Origin: Roseateles depolymerans
GTDB lineage: Bacteria > Pseudomonadota > Gammaproteobacteria > Burkholderiales > Burkholderiaceae_C
Length of the DNA stretch: 64,000 nucleotides
Assembly (NCBI GenBank): GCA_003241055.1
Contig: QFOD01000025.1
Span: 1-64,000 of the forward strand
Direction of reading: 5' to 3'
The notes under the pieces: generated by a model
Told to the model about the DNA's origin: nothing
The model's input: only the letters and a program-made list of their open reading frames with translations
Database searches by the model: none
Made by a program: the position numbers and the translations under genes
Shown here: piece after piece, positions 33,298 to 41,866 of the stretch
How the letters are laid out: the number at the start of each line of letters is the position of its first letter
How positions within the stretch are numbered: the first letter of the stretch is position 1

Positions 33298-34806
33298 ATG
33301 TCTAAGAGCCAAACGAAGAAGATCGATACCGGATCACTTTTTGTGATCCTTCCCAACGAGAACCTTTGGAACGTGGACAAGCCCGGCACGAGCCAGCGGT
33401 TCATGAGGGCTGCCAGCCGGCATTTCAACGAGCAGTCGGGCGCGGTGTCGCTCGCGAAGGTGCATCCTGGGCTCAACGTCAGGCTCCTCGACGAGGTGGC
33501 TCCGGCCGAGACAGCGCTGGTCGTGATGGCCGATGACGAGCGCGTGAAGCTTCAGGCTGCCGAGCCTGGCCTGCGTCTCGCGCCCGTGGTCAAACTTGAG
33601 CCGTTATGGCTGCAGCGCTTCCGGCTTGCAACGATGGCTGGCGTTTCGGCGTCGGGCGCCAGGCTGACGTTGGAGGTTGTCGTGGTGGATGCGTTGAGCG
33701 GCAAACCTCTGGAAGGCGTCGATGTCGTCGGTCTGAGCGACCGGGTCAACCGGATCGGTGCTACCGGCCAGACTGGCGCCAAGGGCGTGGCGAAGTTGGT
33801 GTTCCCCTTGGCAACGCGCGAGTTGGAGTCGATCGAGGCTTTCGTGCCGTCGGGATATTGGCCGGCCTACCTGACGAAGTTCGATCTTTCCGCAGGCAAG
33901 GTCACGCTCGCATGCGCGCCCATCGACCTGTCGAGGCAGGACTTGAGAGGCGTCCTGGGCCAGGAAGGACAGGATGACGACGGTGCGGGCGTGAAGGTCG
34001 CGGTCGTGGACACCGGGGTCACCCGCCACAAGGATCTGCTGGTCGCGCGCGGCGTCAACGTGGTCAAGGGCGAAACATCGTTCGCGGACCAGATCGGGCA
34101 CGGCACGCATGTCGCCGGGATCATCGCGGGACGAGGCAAGCCGGGGCAGGGTGTTCGCGGCATTGCGCCTGGCGTCGACCTGCACGTCTACCGCGTGTTC
34201 GGAAAAGATCAACAGCTCGCCCTGTCTTTCAACATTGCCAAGGGCATCCGCCAAGCCGTTGACGATGGCTGCGATCTCATCAACCTCTCGCTGGGCGGTA
34301 CTGACGACATGCCCGAGGTGCTCCGGGAGATCAACCGGGCGCGGGCGATGGGCGTGGTGTGCATCGCCGCCGCCGGCAACGAGTACCGCAGTGGGGTGAG
34401 CTATCCGGCTCGATACAGCCCGGTGTTGGCTGTCAGCGCGTACGGTCGCAAGGGAACCTGGCCGAGCAAGGCGGCGCAGGACCTGGAGGTCGCCAAACCC
34501 TACGGGACTGACATGAAGAACTTCATTGCGGCCTTCAGCAACGTCGGCAGCGAGGTCAAGCTGACGGGGCCAGGTGTGGGTGTGGTCTCGACCTATCCCA
34601 GGGGCTACGCGGTCATGGACGGCACTTCGATGGCCGCCCCGGCGATGACGGGTGCGCTGGCTCGACAGCTGGGCAGGGATGCCAAGATCCTCTCCAAGAT
34701 GCCGCGCGATCAGGCGCGGTCGGACGCCATCGTCAAGCTCGCGCTGCAGCAGGCCACGAAGTTGGGCTTCGGTGCGACGTTTGAAGGCGCCGGGGTTTTG
34801 CTGTAG
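33298..34806 (+). CDS. Subtilisin-family (S8) serine peptidase
   Basis: The 502-residue protein has the S8 triad Asp238 (VAVVDTGV), His268 (GHGTHVAGI) and Ser444 (DGTSMAAPAM), with the oxyanion Asn in AAAGNEYRSG. Before it are about 230 residues, including a carboxypeptidase-regulatory-like beta sandwich (about residues 120-205: LTLEVVVVDALSGKPLEGVDVVGL). No signal peptide is visible, so it is probably cytoplasmic. GGGAG lies 6-10 bases upstream of the ATG. A small I9-like protein follows 12 bases downstream. Its target is unknown; the setting in ICE cargo next to an integrase hints at defence or competition but does not prove it. Confidence 0.88.
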   Translation: MSKSQTKKIDTGSLFVILPNENLWNVDKPGTSQRFMRAASRHFNEQSGAVSLAKVHPGLNVRLLDEVAPAETALVVMADDERVKLQAAEPGLRLAPVVKLEPLWLQRFRLATMAGVSASGARLTLEVVVVDALSGKPLEGVDVVGLSDRVNRIGATGQTGAKGVAKLVFPLATRELESIEAFVPSGYWPAYLTKFDLSAGKVTLACAPIDLSRQDLRGVLGQEGQDDDGAGVKVAVVDTGVTRHKDLLVARGVNVVKGETSFADQIGHGTHVAGIIAGRGKPGQGVRGIAPGVDLHVYRVFGKDQQLALSFNIAKGIRQAVDDGCDLINLSLGGTDDMPEVLREINRARAMGVVCIAAAGNEYRSGVSYPARYSPVLAVSAYGRKGTWPSKAAQDLEVAKPYGTDMKNFIAAFSNVGSEVKLTGPGVGVVSTYPRGYAVMDGTSMAAPAMTGALARQLGRDAKILSKMPRDQARSDAIVKLALQQATKLGFGATFEGAGVLL

Positions 34807-34818
34807 TATCTTTACAAC

Positions 34819-35058
34819 ATGAGCCGGTTCGTCGTCCTCTATCAAGGCACTCGCGATCCTTCGAGCCAGGAGGAGCGCTCGCTCGTGTCCGCGCTGAAGC
34901 GGGTCAGGGTGCTTGAGCGCATGCCCGGCACCGTGTTGGTCGAAGGCGATGAGGCAGACGTTGCTTCGGCGGTGGGGCAAGTCCCCAACTGGACGTTCTC
35001 GCGTGAGCGCAGCGCGTCTGCTTCGCCCCCTCACCGGCACGTCAAGGCTGCGGCCTGA
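34819..35058 (+). CDS. Small protein resembling a free subtilisin propeptide/inhibitor (I9-like)
   Basis: The 79-residue protein has a beta-alpha-beta-beta-alpha-beta pattern like inhibitor I9 domains: RFVVLYQG, a helix EERSLVSALKRVRVLERMPG, TVLVEG, a helix DEADVASAVGQV and a final strand NWTFSRE, then a polar tail. I9 domains normally are the N-terminal propeptides of subtilases, acting as chaperone and inhibitor. The neighbouring subtilase lacks a recognisable one, so this may be supplied in trans. It starts 12 bases after the subtilase stop with no clear ribosome site, suggesting coupled translation. Its last 17 bases overlap the end of the convergent integrase gene. Confidence 0.6.
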   Translation: MSRFVVLYQGTRDPSSQEERSLVSALKRVRVLERMPGTVLVEGDEADVASAVGQVPNWTFSRERSASASPPHRHVKAAA

Positions 35059-36769
35059 TTTCCACTGCAGCGGACGGCGTAGCTTGGCGCGTCGTTGGCT
35101 CTTGGCTGACCGTCCTTTGGGTTGAGGCGGCTGCAGGTCGGCGAGGGCGAACTTTGCCACCAGACTGAAGCATCGACTGGACGTGCTCGCCAAGCTTCTT
35201 CCACGCGGCGCGCTTCTCGTCCGCGAAGTCGTAAAGCAGGTAGTGGCGTCTGACCGCTGGGCCGCCGAGAACGTGGTTCTGGCATCGATCGATCAAGTCG
35301 TTGGGGATGCCGAGACGCTGCATCGTGGTCGAGCTGGTGCGTCGCATGTCGTGAGGTGTCCACTCGCCGTTGTCGCCGCCGGCGAGCACGAGGCTGTTGT
35401 CCTGCACGCGGTTCTTGGGCTTGGCAGTCAGCTTTTTGAACATGAGCTGCCGGTCGCCGACCTGCATCGTGACGGACTGGTCGTAGATCGGGGCGTCGTC
35501 CTTGTCGGGGGAGGGGAAGACCCATCGCGACTCACCGGCCATCTCGAACAGGTTCTTGAAGTGACTGATCGCCTGCGGGCTCAGAAACACCATGAAGTCG
35601 CGCCGCTTGCCGCGCGTGGCCTTGCTGTTCTCCTTCGGGATGAACCACTCGCCGCTTTCCAGGTCGATGTGCTTCTTCTCGGCCAGGAGGAGCTCGCCGA
35701 TACGGCAGGTGGTCAGCAGGCAGAGCCAGACGGCGCACTGGTACTTCTTCGCGAGCCCGCGCTGGGCGCGCACGAGATCCACCCACGGATTCCAGTCGGG
35801 ATCAGGCAGCGGCGCTCGCTCGACGGGCATGCCCTCGGCGTGACGTTGCCAGAAGCCGCGCGGCGGCGTCGGAATGTTCCGCCGACCGCAGGCCTTTGAC
35901 AGGCCGCTGTCGCTGATGCCGAGCTTCTGGGCAAGTCGCATGATCGGCTCGCTCCAGACCAGGTCGTAGAGGTCCTTGCGGCTCATGGCCGAGGCTTCGC
36001 TGTCCATCGCAGCGAAGATGTCCCGCAGCTCGATCAGCTCGGCAGGCGACAGCACTCGCTCCCGCGCATAGTCGATGTCATAGCCCGCGTCCACGACGCT
36101 CTTGATGTCCACGAGATCGATCGGGTTGCCTTCGGCCAGGAGCCGGCGCCAGGGCTGGCGTTTTTCGGCCCAGTGGTACATCTGCGCGAGATCGTTCCGA
36201 ACCGCTACGGCCAGCCGATTCGCGCCGCGTGCCACGATGACTCTCAGCAGCGCGCGGATGTCGTGCTCGGTGGTCTCGCTGACGAGCTTGGTGCCGATGT
36301 ACGGCCGCACGTTCTTGTTCAGCTGCAGTCGCAGGCCGTAGTTGCCGTCGCTGCGCTTCACGCCATCCAGGAGCCAGGCGTCGATCAGATCGTTGTTTGT
36401 CTTCGCGTCGGCCTGTCGCAGGGCTTCGGCCGCGAGCGCAACCTTCACTTCTTGCTGGGCGGCGATGCGCTTGGCGCGGCGCTGGTCGGCCGGATCGATG
36501 CCGTCGCGCAGCAGCAACCTGGCCTCGTCCCTCGTGCGCCGGATCTCCGCGAGATCGGTCTCGGGCCAGAACCCGCAGTCAATGCGTTTGACCTTGCCCG
36601 CCGACTTGTAGGCATAGCGCCAGCGGATGACCAGGGTGCCACGGGCGCCGACGCGGATCTCGCCGGTCAACCCATCGCCGTCGCTGACGTGGTCGCCGGC
36701 CCACGCGGGCGGCAAATTTCGCAGCTCCGTTACACTCCAACGTGACCCTTTCGGATGACGCGTCGCCAT
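35042..36769 (-). CDS. int: Tyrosine integrase of the ICE with an inserted helix-turn-helix segment
   Basis: The 575-residue recombinase has a P4-type arm-binding N-terminus (about residues 10-120), a SAM-like core-binding domain (125-205) and a catalytic domain with Arg356 (TTCRIGELL), His473-Arg476 (HDMRRTS) and probable nucleophile Tyr510 (RRHYLLYDF). Between the core-binding and catalytic parts (about 262-325) lies an extra segment, SRKDLYDLVWSEPIMRLAQKLGISDSGLSKACGRRNIPTPPRGFW, which looks like an independent helix-turn-helix. This makes the protein about 150 residues longer than typical P4 integrases. The gene lies 200 bases from the tRNA-Pro remnant and is transcribed away from it. Confidence 0.93.
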   Translation of the reverse strand: MATRHPKGSRWSVTELRNLPPAWAGDHVSDGDGLTGEIRVGARGTLVIRWRYAYKSAGKVKRIDCGFWPETDLAEIRRTRDEARLLLRDGIDPADQRRAKRIAAQQEVKVALAAEALRQADAKTNNDLIDAWLLDGVKRSDGNYGLRLQLNKNVRPYIGTKLVSETTEHDIRALLRVIVARGANRLAVAVRNDLAQMYHWAEKRQPWRRLLAEGNPIDLVDIKSVVDAGYDIDYARERVLSPAELIELRDIFAAMDSEASAMSRKDLYDLVWSEPIMRLAQKLGISDSGLSKACGRRNIPTPPRGFWQRHAEGMPVERAPLPDPDWNPWVDLVRAQRGLAKKYQCAVWLCLLTTCRIGELLLAEKKHIDLESGEWFIPKENSKATRGKRRDFMVFLSPQAISHFKNLFEMAGESRWVFPSPDKDDAPIYDQSVTMQVGDRQLMFKKLTAKPKNRVQDNSLVLAGGDNGEWTPHDMRRTSSTTMQRLGIPNDLIDRCQNHVLGGPAVRRHYLLYDFADEKRAAWKKLGEHVQSMLQSGGKVRPRRPAAASTQRTVSQEPTTRQATPSAAVEIRPQP

Positions 36770-36932
36770 TTTTTGCTACCTCAGACCTCCAGGTAGGAAG
36801 TTCGAATCCTAGCGAATTTGGGGACAACCGTGGGGACAACCAGAGGCCGGGCTGTAGCGGGTTGAGGTTGGATGGTGTGGGACGCTGGTTCTCGTAAGTC
36901 ATTGATTTATCAGAGAAATTGAGAATCCAGGG

Positions 36933-36955
36933 AAATCCCGCAAAATCCCGTAAAA
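36933..36955. repeat. Short tandem repeat beside the attachment site
   Basis: AAATCCCG occurs at 36933-36940 and, one base shifted in context, at 36943-36950, each followed by pyrimidine and AAAA-type sequence. It lies between the integrase start and the tRNA remnant. Such repeats often serve as integrase arm sites; that role here is inference. Confidence 0.35.
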
Positions 36956-36971
36956 TTTGGTTCTGCTCTAA

Positions 36972-37016
36972 TTTGGGAGCAGAGGGTCGCGAGTTCGAAT
37001 CCCGCCGCCCCGACCA
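36972..37016 (+). other. ICE attachment site: 3' half of a tRNA-Pro(UGG) gene
   Basis: These 45 bases match the end of a bacterial tRNA-Pro(UGG): TTTGGGAGCAG (anticodon TGG with the 3' anticodon stem), a T arm with GTTCGAATC, the acceptor strand CGCCCCG, discriminator A and encoded CCA. The 5' half (expected CGGGGCG acceptor and D arm) is absent upstream, where element sequence starts. This is the att repeat left when an ICE integrates into a tRNA gene and restores it at the far end. The intact tRNA should lie to the left of the window. Confidence 0.85.
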
Positions 37017-37050
37017 TTCCTATCCGCGAGCTGCATACGGCAGCTCCAAG

Positions 37051-37087
37051 AAAAAAGCCCGCCGCGTTGACCGCAGCGGGCTTTTTG
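37051..37087. terminator. Bidirectional intrinsic terminator at the element/chromosome border
   Basis: An 11-bp perfect stem, AAAAAGCCCGC (37052-37062) with GCGGGCTTTTT (37076-37086), closes a 13-base loop, with A-run and T-run on either side. It serves the minus-strand efflux operon ending at 37102 and, originally, the tRNA-Pro transcript. Confidence 0.88.
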
Positions 37088-37101
37088 TTTGGGCGTGCGA
37101 C

Positions 37102-39051
37102 TCAGGCGTGCGCCAGCGCCTCTACCGGGTCCAGCCGCGCCGCGTTGCGGGCAGGCAGGAAGCCGAACACCACGCCGATCAGCGTGGACACGCCGAAGGC
37201 GCCGGCAATCGCGGTGAGCGAGAAGGTCATCTGGAACTTGTCGCCCATCAGGTGGTCGAACAGCGCACCGGCGCCCAGCGCCAGGCTCACACCCAGGCTG
37301 CCGCCGATCAGGCACACCAGCACGGCCTCGATGAGGAACTGGCGCAGGATGTCGGCCTGGCGTGCCCCCACCGCCATGCGCACGCCGATCTCCTGTGTGC
37401 GCTCGGTGACCGACACCAGCATGATGTTCATCACGCCTATGCCGCCCACCAGCAGCGAGATCAGCGCGATGGACGAGATCAGCAGCGTGATGGTGGCCGT
37501 GGTCTGCTCGACGGTCTGGCGGATGCTGTCGGTGTTCATCAGGAAGAAGTCTTCCTTGCCGTGGCGCTGGGCCAGCAGGCGGCGCACGCCCTGTTCGGCC
37601 ACGCTGCTGGAGACGCTGTCGGTGACCCGCACGGCCACGCTCTGCAGGTAGTCCTGGCCGTTCACGCGGTTCATCGCCGTGGTGTACGGGATCCAGATGC
37701 TGATGGCGTCGTCGTTGCCGAAGGCGCTGCTCTTCTTGGCCGTGACGCCGACGATGCGCACCGGCAGCGTGCCCAGCAGGATGACCTCGCCCAGCGCGTT
37801 CTCGCCGTTGGGGAACAGGGTCTTGCGGGCGTTGTCGTCGATGACGGCCTCCTGCGCACGCTGCCGCACGGCGTCGCGGTCGAAGCCCTGGCCGCTGGCA
37901 AAGGTGTAGCCGCGCACGCGGAAGAACTGCTCGCCCACGCCGGTCACGCTGGCCGACACGTCGATGTTGCGATAGCGCAGCCCGGCGCTGACCGACACGC
38001 TGGGCGTGACGCTGTCCACGTAGTCCAGCTGTGCCAGCGCATCGGCGTCGCCCGCCCGCAGCGTGCGCACGGCGGCGGCGCGGCGGTCGCCGAAGCCGCT
38101 GCCGGGCATCACGTTGATGGTGTTGGTGCCCATGGCGCTGATGTCGGCCAGGATGCGCTGGCGCGAGCCTTCGCCCAGCGCCACCACGGACACCACCGAC
38201 GCGATGCCGATGATGATGCCCAGCATGGTCAGCAGCGTGCGCATGCGGTGGCTGACCATGGCCCGCCAGGCCATGCGCGTGGCCTCGCCGACGCGGCTGA
38301 CCAGCGCTCCCAGCGCGCTGCCGCTGCGCACCGCCGGCGGCCGTGCGGCGGGGGCGGGCGGGGCGGCATCGGGGGCGCGCCGGTCGGCCACGATGCGGCC
38401 GTCGCGGATCTCGATGACGCGCTGGGCGTGTGCGGCGATCTGCGGGTCGTGCGTGACCAGGATGATGGTGTGGCCGTCGGCATGCAGCTCGGCCAGGATC
38501 TTCATCACCTCGCGGCCGCTGGCCTGGTCGAGCGCGCCGGTGGGCTCGTCGGCCAGGATGACGTCGCCGCCGTTCATCAGCGCGCGTGCAATCGACACGC
38601 GCTGCTGCTGGCCGCCGGAGAGCTGGCCGGGGCGGTGATTGAGCCGCTCGGCCAGCCCCAGGCGCGCCAGCAGCTGGCGGGCGCGCTCGTGGCGGGCGTC
38701 GGTGGCGGCGCCGGAGTAGATGGCCGGGATCTCCACATTGCCCAGCGCGTTCAGGTCACCCAGCAGCTGGTAGCGCTGGAAGATGAAGCCGAAGTGCTCG
38801 CGGCGCAGGCGGGCGAGGGCGTCGGGCTCCATCGCGCCGGTCTCCTGGCCGGCCACGCGGTAGCTGCCGCGCGTGGGGCGGTCCAGGCAGCCCAGGATGT
38901 TCATCAGCGTGGACTTGCCCGAGCCCGAGGGGCCCATGATGGCCACCATCTCGCCGGCCTCGATGTCCAGGTGCACGTCCTGCAGCACGGCCACGGGGCC
39001 GTCGCCGGCCGGGAATTCGCGGGTCAGGCCGCGTACCTCCAGCAGGGCCAT
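37102..39051 (-). CDS. macB: MacB-type ABC transporter ATPase/permease
   Basis: The 649-residue protein joins an N-terminal ATPase (Walker A GPSGSGKSTL, signature LSGGQQQRVSIARAL, Walker B ILADEPTGALD) to a membrane helix, a large periplasmic domain and three C-terminal helices (from about residue 520), the standard MacB layout. With the adaptor and outer-membrane factor encoded upstream it forms a tripartite pump for macrolides, peptides or lipids. The start lies 2 bases after the adaptor stop codon. Similar proteins (PvdT) export siderophores, so the substrate remains open. Confidence 0.92.
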   Translation of the reverse strand: MALLEVRGLTREFPAGDGPVAVLQDVHLDIEAGEMVAIMGPSGSGKSTLMNILGCLDRPTRGSYRVAGQETGAMEPDALARLRREHFGFIFQRYQLLGDLNALGNVEIPAIYSGAATDARHERARQLLARLGLAERLNHRPGQLSGGQQQRVSIARALMNGGDVILADEPTGALDQASGREVMKILAELHADGHTIILVTHDPQIAAHAQRVIEIRDGRIVADRRAPDAAPPAPAARPPAVRSGSALGALVSRVGEATRMAWRAMVSHRMRTLLTMLGIIIGIASVVSVVALGEGSRQRILADISAMGTNTINVMPGSGFGDRRAAAVRTLRAGDADALAQLDYVDSVTPSVSVSAGLRYRNIDVSASVTGVGEQFFRVRGYTFASGQGFDRDAVRQRAQEAVIDDNARKTLFPNGENALGEVILLGTLPVRIVGVTAKKSSAFGNDDAISIWIPYTTAMNRVNGQDYLQSVAVRVTDSVSSSVAEQGVRRLLAQRHGKEDFFLMNTDSIRQTVEQTTATITLLISSIALISLLVGGIGVMNIMLVSVTERTQEIGVRMAVGARQADILRQFLIEAVLVCLIGGSLGVSLALGAGALFDHLMGDKFQMTFSLTAIAGAFGVSTLIGVVFGFLPARNAARLDPVEALAHA

Positions 39052-39053
39052 CG

Positions 39054-40253
39054 TCAGAACGGCGGCGGGCCGCGGCGCTGGCCCCCGGTGCTGCTGCCGG
39101 CAGCGCCGGCCTCGCTGGTGACGACCAGTTCACCGGCCTTGAGCCCGTCCAGCACCTGGGCGCGCACGCGGTTGTTCAGCCCGATGCGCACCTGCTTGTC
39201 GACGACGCGGCCGTTCTCCAGCACCCGCACGCGGTAGCGGTCACCCTCCTTGGCGCCCAGCGCGGCGCTGGGCAGGGTCAGCACCTGGGCGGCGCGGGCC
39301 AGCACGATGGTGGACTGCGCCGTCATGTTGATGCGCAGCTTGCCGTCGGGGTTGGGCACGTCGAAGATGCCGTTGTAGTAGATGGCGCTGGTGGTCGAGG
39401 TGGTGGTGGCGCTGGTGGTGCTGTCGGTGGCGATGGTGGTGGGGCCGGGCTCCACCGCGCGCAGCTTCACCTCGTAGCGGCGGTCGGGCTCGCCCAGCAG
39501 GTTGAAATAGACCGGCAGCCCGGGCTTCACGCGCGGCACGTCGGCCTCGGAGATCTGGGCCTTGACGGTCATCACGTCCAGCTTGGCCAGCTTGATGATG
39601 GTGGGGGCGGACTGGTTGGCATTCACCGTCTGGCCCTGCTCGGTCACCACGGCCACCACCACGCCGTCCATGGGCGCGGTGACGCGGGTGTAGCCCAGGT
39701 TCACGTTGGCGGTGTCCACGGCCACCTGGGCCTGGGCGATGGCGGCCTTCTGCGCATCCACCTCGGCCCGGTTGGTGCTGAGCGTGGCCTCGGCGGTTTC
39801 GAGGTCGGCCCGGCTGCCGGCGTCTATGGCCACCAGTTCGCGCAGGCGGCGCGCGGCCAGCTCGGCCTGCTGCAGTGCGGCCTGGCGCGACTGCAGCTGG
39901 GACTGGGCGCTGCGCAGCGCGGCCTCGGCGTTGCGCAGGTTGTTCTGCTGCGTGAGGGCGTCGATCTCGGCGATGAGCTGGCCCTTGGTGACCCGGTCGC
40001 CCAGCGCGACGTTGAGCTTCTTCACCTCGCCGGTGACCTGCGCGCCCACGCTCACCAGCTTGTAGGCGCCAATGGTGCCGGTGGCCAGCACGGTGTCTTC
40101 CACATCGCCCACGGCCACCGGCGTGGTGGCCACGGCGGGCGGGGGCGGGGCGGTGAACCACACGCGCTTGGCGATCCAGCCGCCCAGCAGCACGAGGAGC
40201 AGGGCGATCAGGCGCCCGGGTTTGAGCCAGTTCTTCATCGGGACTTTCATCAT
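39054..40253 (-). CDS. macA: MacA-type periplasmic adaptor
   Basis: The 399-residue membrane-fusion protein has an N-terminal membrane anchor (LIALLLVLLGGWIAKRVWF), a biotinyl-lipoyl half (GTIGAYKLVSVGAQVTGEVKKLNVALGDRVTKGQLIAEID), a coiled-coil hairpin (about residues 100-180), the second lipoyl half (APMDGVVVAVVTEQGQTVNANQ) and a beta barrel. A Thr/Ser-rich insert (TTIATDSTTSATTTSTTS, about residues 275-292) sits in the barrel region. ATGATG at 40253 overlaps the stop of the outer-membrane factor gene. Confidence 0.92.
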   Translation of the reverse strand: MMKVPMKNWLKPGRLIALLLVLLGGWIAKRVWFTAPPPPAVATTPVAVGDVEDTVLATGTIGAYKLVSVGAQVTGEVKKLNVALGDRVTKGQLIAEIDALTQQNNLRNAEAALRSAQSQLQSRQAALQQAELAARRLRELVAIDAGSRADLETAEATLSTNRAEVDAQKAAIAQAQVAVDTANVNLGYTRVTAPMDGVVVAVVTEQGQTVNANQSAPTIIKLAKLDVMTVKAQISEADVPRVKPGLPVYFNLLGEPDRRYEVKLRAVEPGPTTIATDSTTSATTTSTTSAIYYNGIFDVPNPDGKLRINMTAQSTIVLARAAQVLTLPSAALGAKEGDRYRVRVLENGRVVDKQVRIGLNNRVRAQVLDGLKAGELVVTSEAGAAGSSTGGQRRGPPPF

Positions 40254-41629
40254 GCTTGCCAGCCGCCGCCCAGCACCTTGTAGAGCTCGAGGCGGTTGCT
40301 TTGTTCGGTGAGCCGCAGCGCGATCAGCGACTGCTGCGCGGCGTAGAGGGTGCGGCGTGCATCCAGCAGCTCCAGCATGCTGGTGCTGCCGTTGCGGTAC
40401 TGCGCCTCGGCCAGGTTCAGCTGCCGCTCGGCGCTGGCCACCAGGGCCTGCTGTGCGCTCAGACGTTCAGCCAGCGTGGCGCGGGCGGACAGCGCGTCGG
40501 CCACCTCGCGGAAGGCGGTCTGTATGGCCTTGTCGTACTGTGCGACGGCGATGTCGCGGTCCAGCCGGGCGCTTTCCAGCGTGGCCGCGTTGGCGCCGCC
40601 GTCGAACAGCGGCAGGCTCAGCGAGGGGCCGAAGCTCCAGCTGCCGCTGCCGGACTTGAACAGCCCCGAGAGCTCGCGGCTGGCGCTGCCGGCGCTGGCC
40701 GTGAGGCTGATGCGCGGGAAGAAGGCGGCGCGTGCCACGCCGATGTTGGCGACGCTGGCCTGCAGCTGGTGCTCGGCCTGCAGCACATCGGGGCGGCGCT
40801 GCAGCAGCTCCGACGGCACGCCTGCCGGCAGCTCGATCAGCAGGCTGGCCTGGGCCAGGTTGCGCCCGGCGTCGGGGGTCAGCTCGGCCGGCAGCGCCGT
40901 GCCCAGCAGCAGCTCGAGCGCGTGGCGGTCCTGCTCGACCTGGGTGGCATAGCCGGCCACGTCCAGCCGTGCGGATTCCAGCTGCGACTGCGACTGCGCC
41001 AGCGCCAGGCCGGTGATGGCGCCCAGCGCGTGGCGGCGCTCGTCCAGCGCGAAGCTGGCGCGGCGGCTGTCCAGCGTCTGCAGGGCCAGGTGTTGCCGGG
41101 CCAGGTCGGCCGCCAGGGTCAGCCAGGCGTTCGCGGTCTCGGCCACCAGGCTGATGTGGGTGCTTTGCTGCCCGGCCTCGGTGGCCAGCCAGCTCTGCAG
41201 CGCGGCCTCGCTGAGGTTGCGCACGCGGCCGAACAGGTCCAGCTCGAAGGCCGACAGCGCCAGGCCGGCCGACACGCTGTCGCCGCCCTTGGCCTGCGTG
41301 GCCGCTGCGCTGAGGTTGACGCCGGGCAGGCGCTGGGCGTCCTGCACGCGGAACTGCGCCCGCGCGCGCTGCACGTTCAGCGCCGCGACGCGCAGGTCGC
41401 GGTTGTTGGCCAGGGCCAGCTCCACCACGGCCTGCAGCTGGCGGTCGGTGAAGAAACGGGCCCGGCCCAGGCGGGCGGGGTCGGCGTCGCTTGACGCGGC
41501 GGATGCCGCCAGGGCCTGCGGCACGGCAGGCTCGGGGCGTTGGTAGTCGGGCGCCAGGTTGACGCAACCGGCCAGCACGAGAGCCGGCAGCAGGGCAAGA
41601 ACGGGTCTCGGGCGGGGCGGTGCGAGCAT
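40250..41629 (-). CDS. NodT/TolC-family outer-membrane factor lipoprotein
   Basis: The 459-residue protein has a lipobox (LAGC, Cys at about residue 22) followed by NLAPDYQRPEPAVP, typical of RND/MFP-linked outer-membrane factors. Two repeated helical halves follow, each with the long coiled-coil pattern. The second repeat includes ERQLNLAEAQYRNGSTSMLELLDARRTLYAAQQSL. It is the exit duct for the macAB pump and the first gene of that operon. Confidence 0.92.
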   Translation of the reverse strand: MLAPPRPRPVLALLPALVLAGCVNLAPDYQRPEPAVPQALAASAASSDADPARLGRARFFTDRQLQAVVELALANNRDLRVAALNVQRARAQFRVQDAQRLPGVNLSAAATQAKGGDSVSAGLALSAFELDLFGRVRNLSEAALQSWLATEAGQQSTHISLVAETANAWLTLAADLARQHLALQTLDSRRASFALDERRHALGAITGLALAQSQSQLESARLDVAGYATQVEQDRHALELLLGTALPAELTPDAGRNLAQASLLIELPAGVPSELLQRRPDVLQAEHQLQASVANIGVARAAFFPRISLTASAGSASRELSGLFKSGSGSWSFGPSLSLPLFDGGANAATLESARLDRDIAVAQYDKAIQTAFREVADALSARATLAERLSAQQALVASAERQLNLAEAQYRNGSTSMLELLDARRTLYAAQQSLIALRLTEQSNRLELYKVLGGGWQA

Positions 41630-41866
41630 GCGGGCGTCGGCCTTTCGGGCGTGGTGATCCAGGCCATTATGGGAAGGGCAGGTTAAGGAAGATTGCTGCG
41701 GCGGGGCCGGAGCCTCCCGCGGATGGGCGGCGGCCGACCCGGCCGGTGCAGCATGGCGGGCGACCGTGCCACCCTAGGTCATCCCCGGGGCCGGCGGGAG
41801 GGCGGGGCGCAACGACAATACGCGGTTTGCTTAACCCGGCGGCCCTACCCTGGCCGCCTGAGATCC

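Noticed and set aside
36968..37315. Small minus-strand frame with GGGIRTRDPLLPN
   Set aside because: That peptide is a familiar mistranslation of the 3' end of a tRNA gene; here it marks the tRNA-Pro remnant.
36919..39237. Long plus-strand open frame of 772 codons antisense to macB
   Set aside because: It mirrors the efflux genes, is extremely His/Ala/Asp-rich and has no start signal. It is a by-product of high GC content, as is the 665-codon frame antisense to the OPT transporter at 42119-44116.
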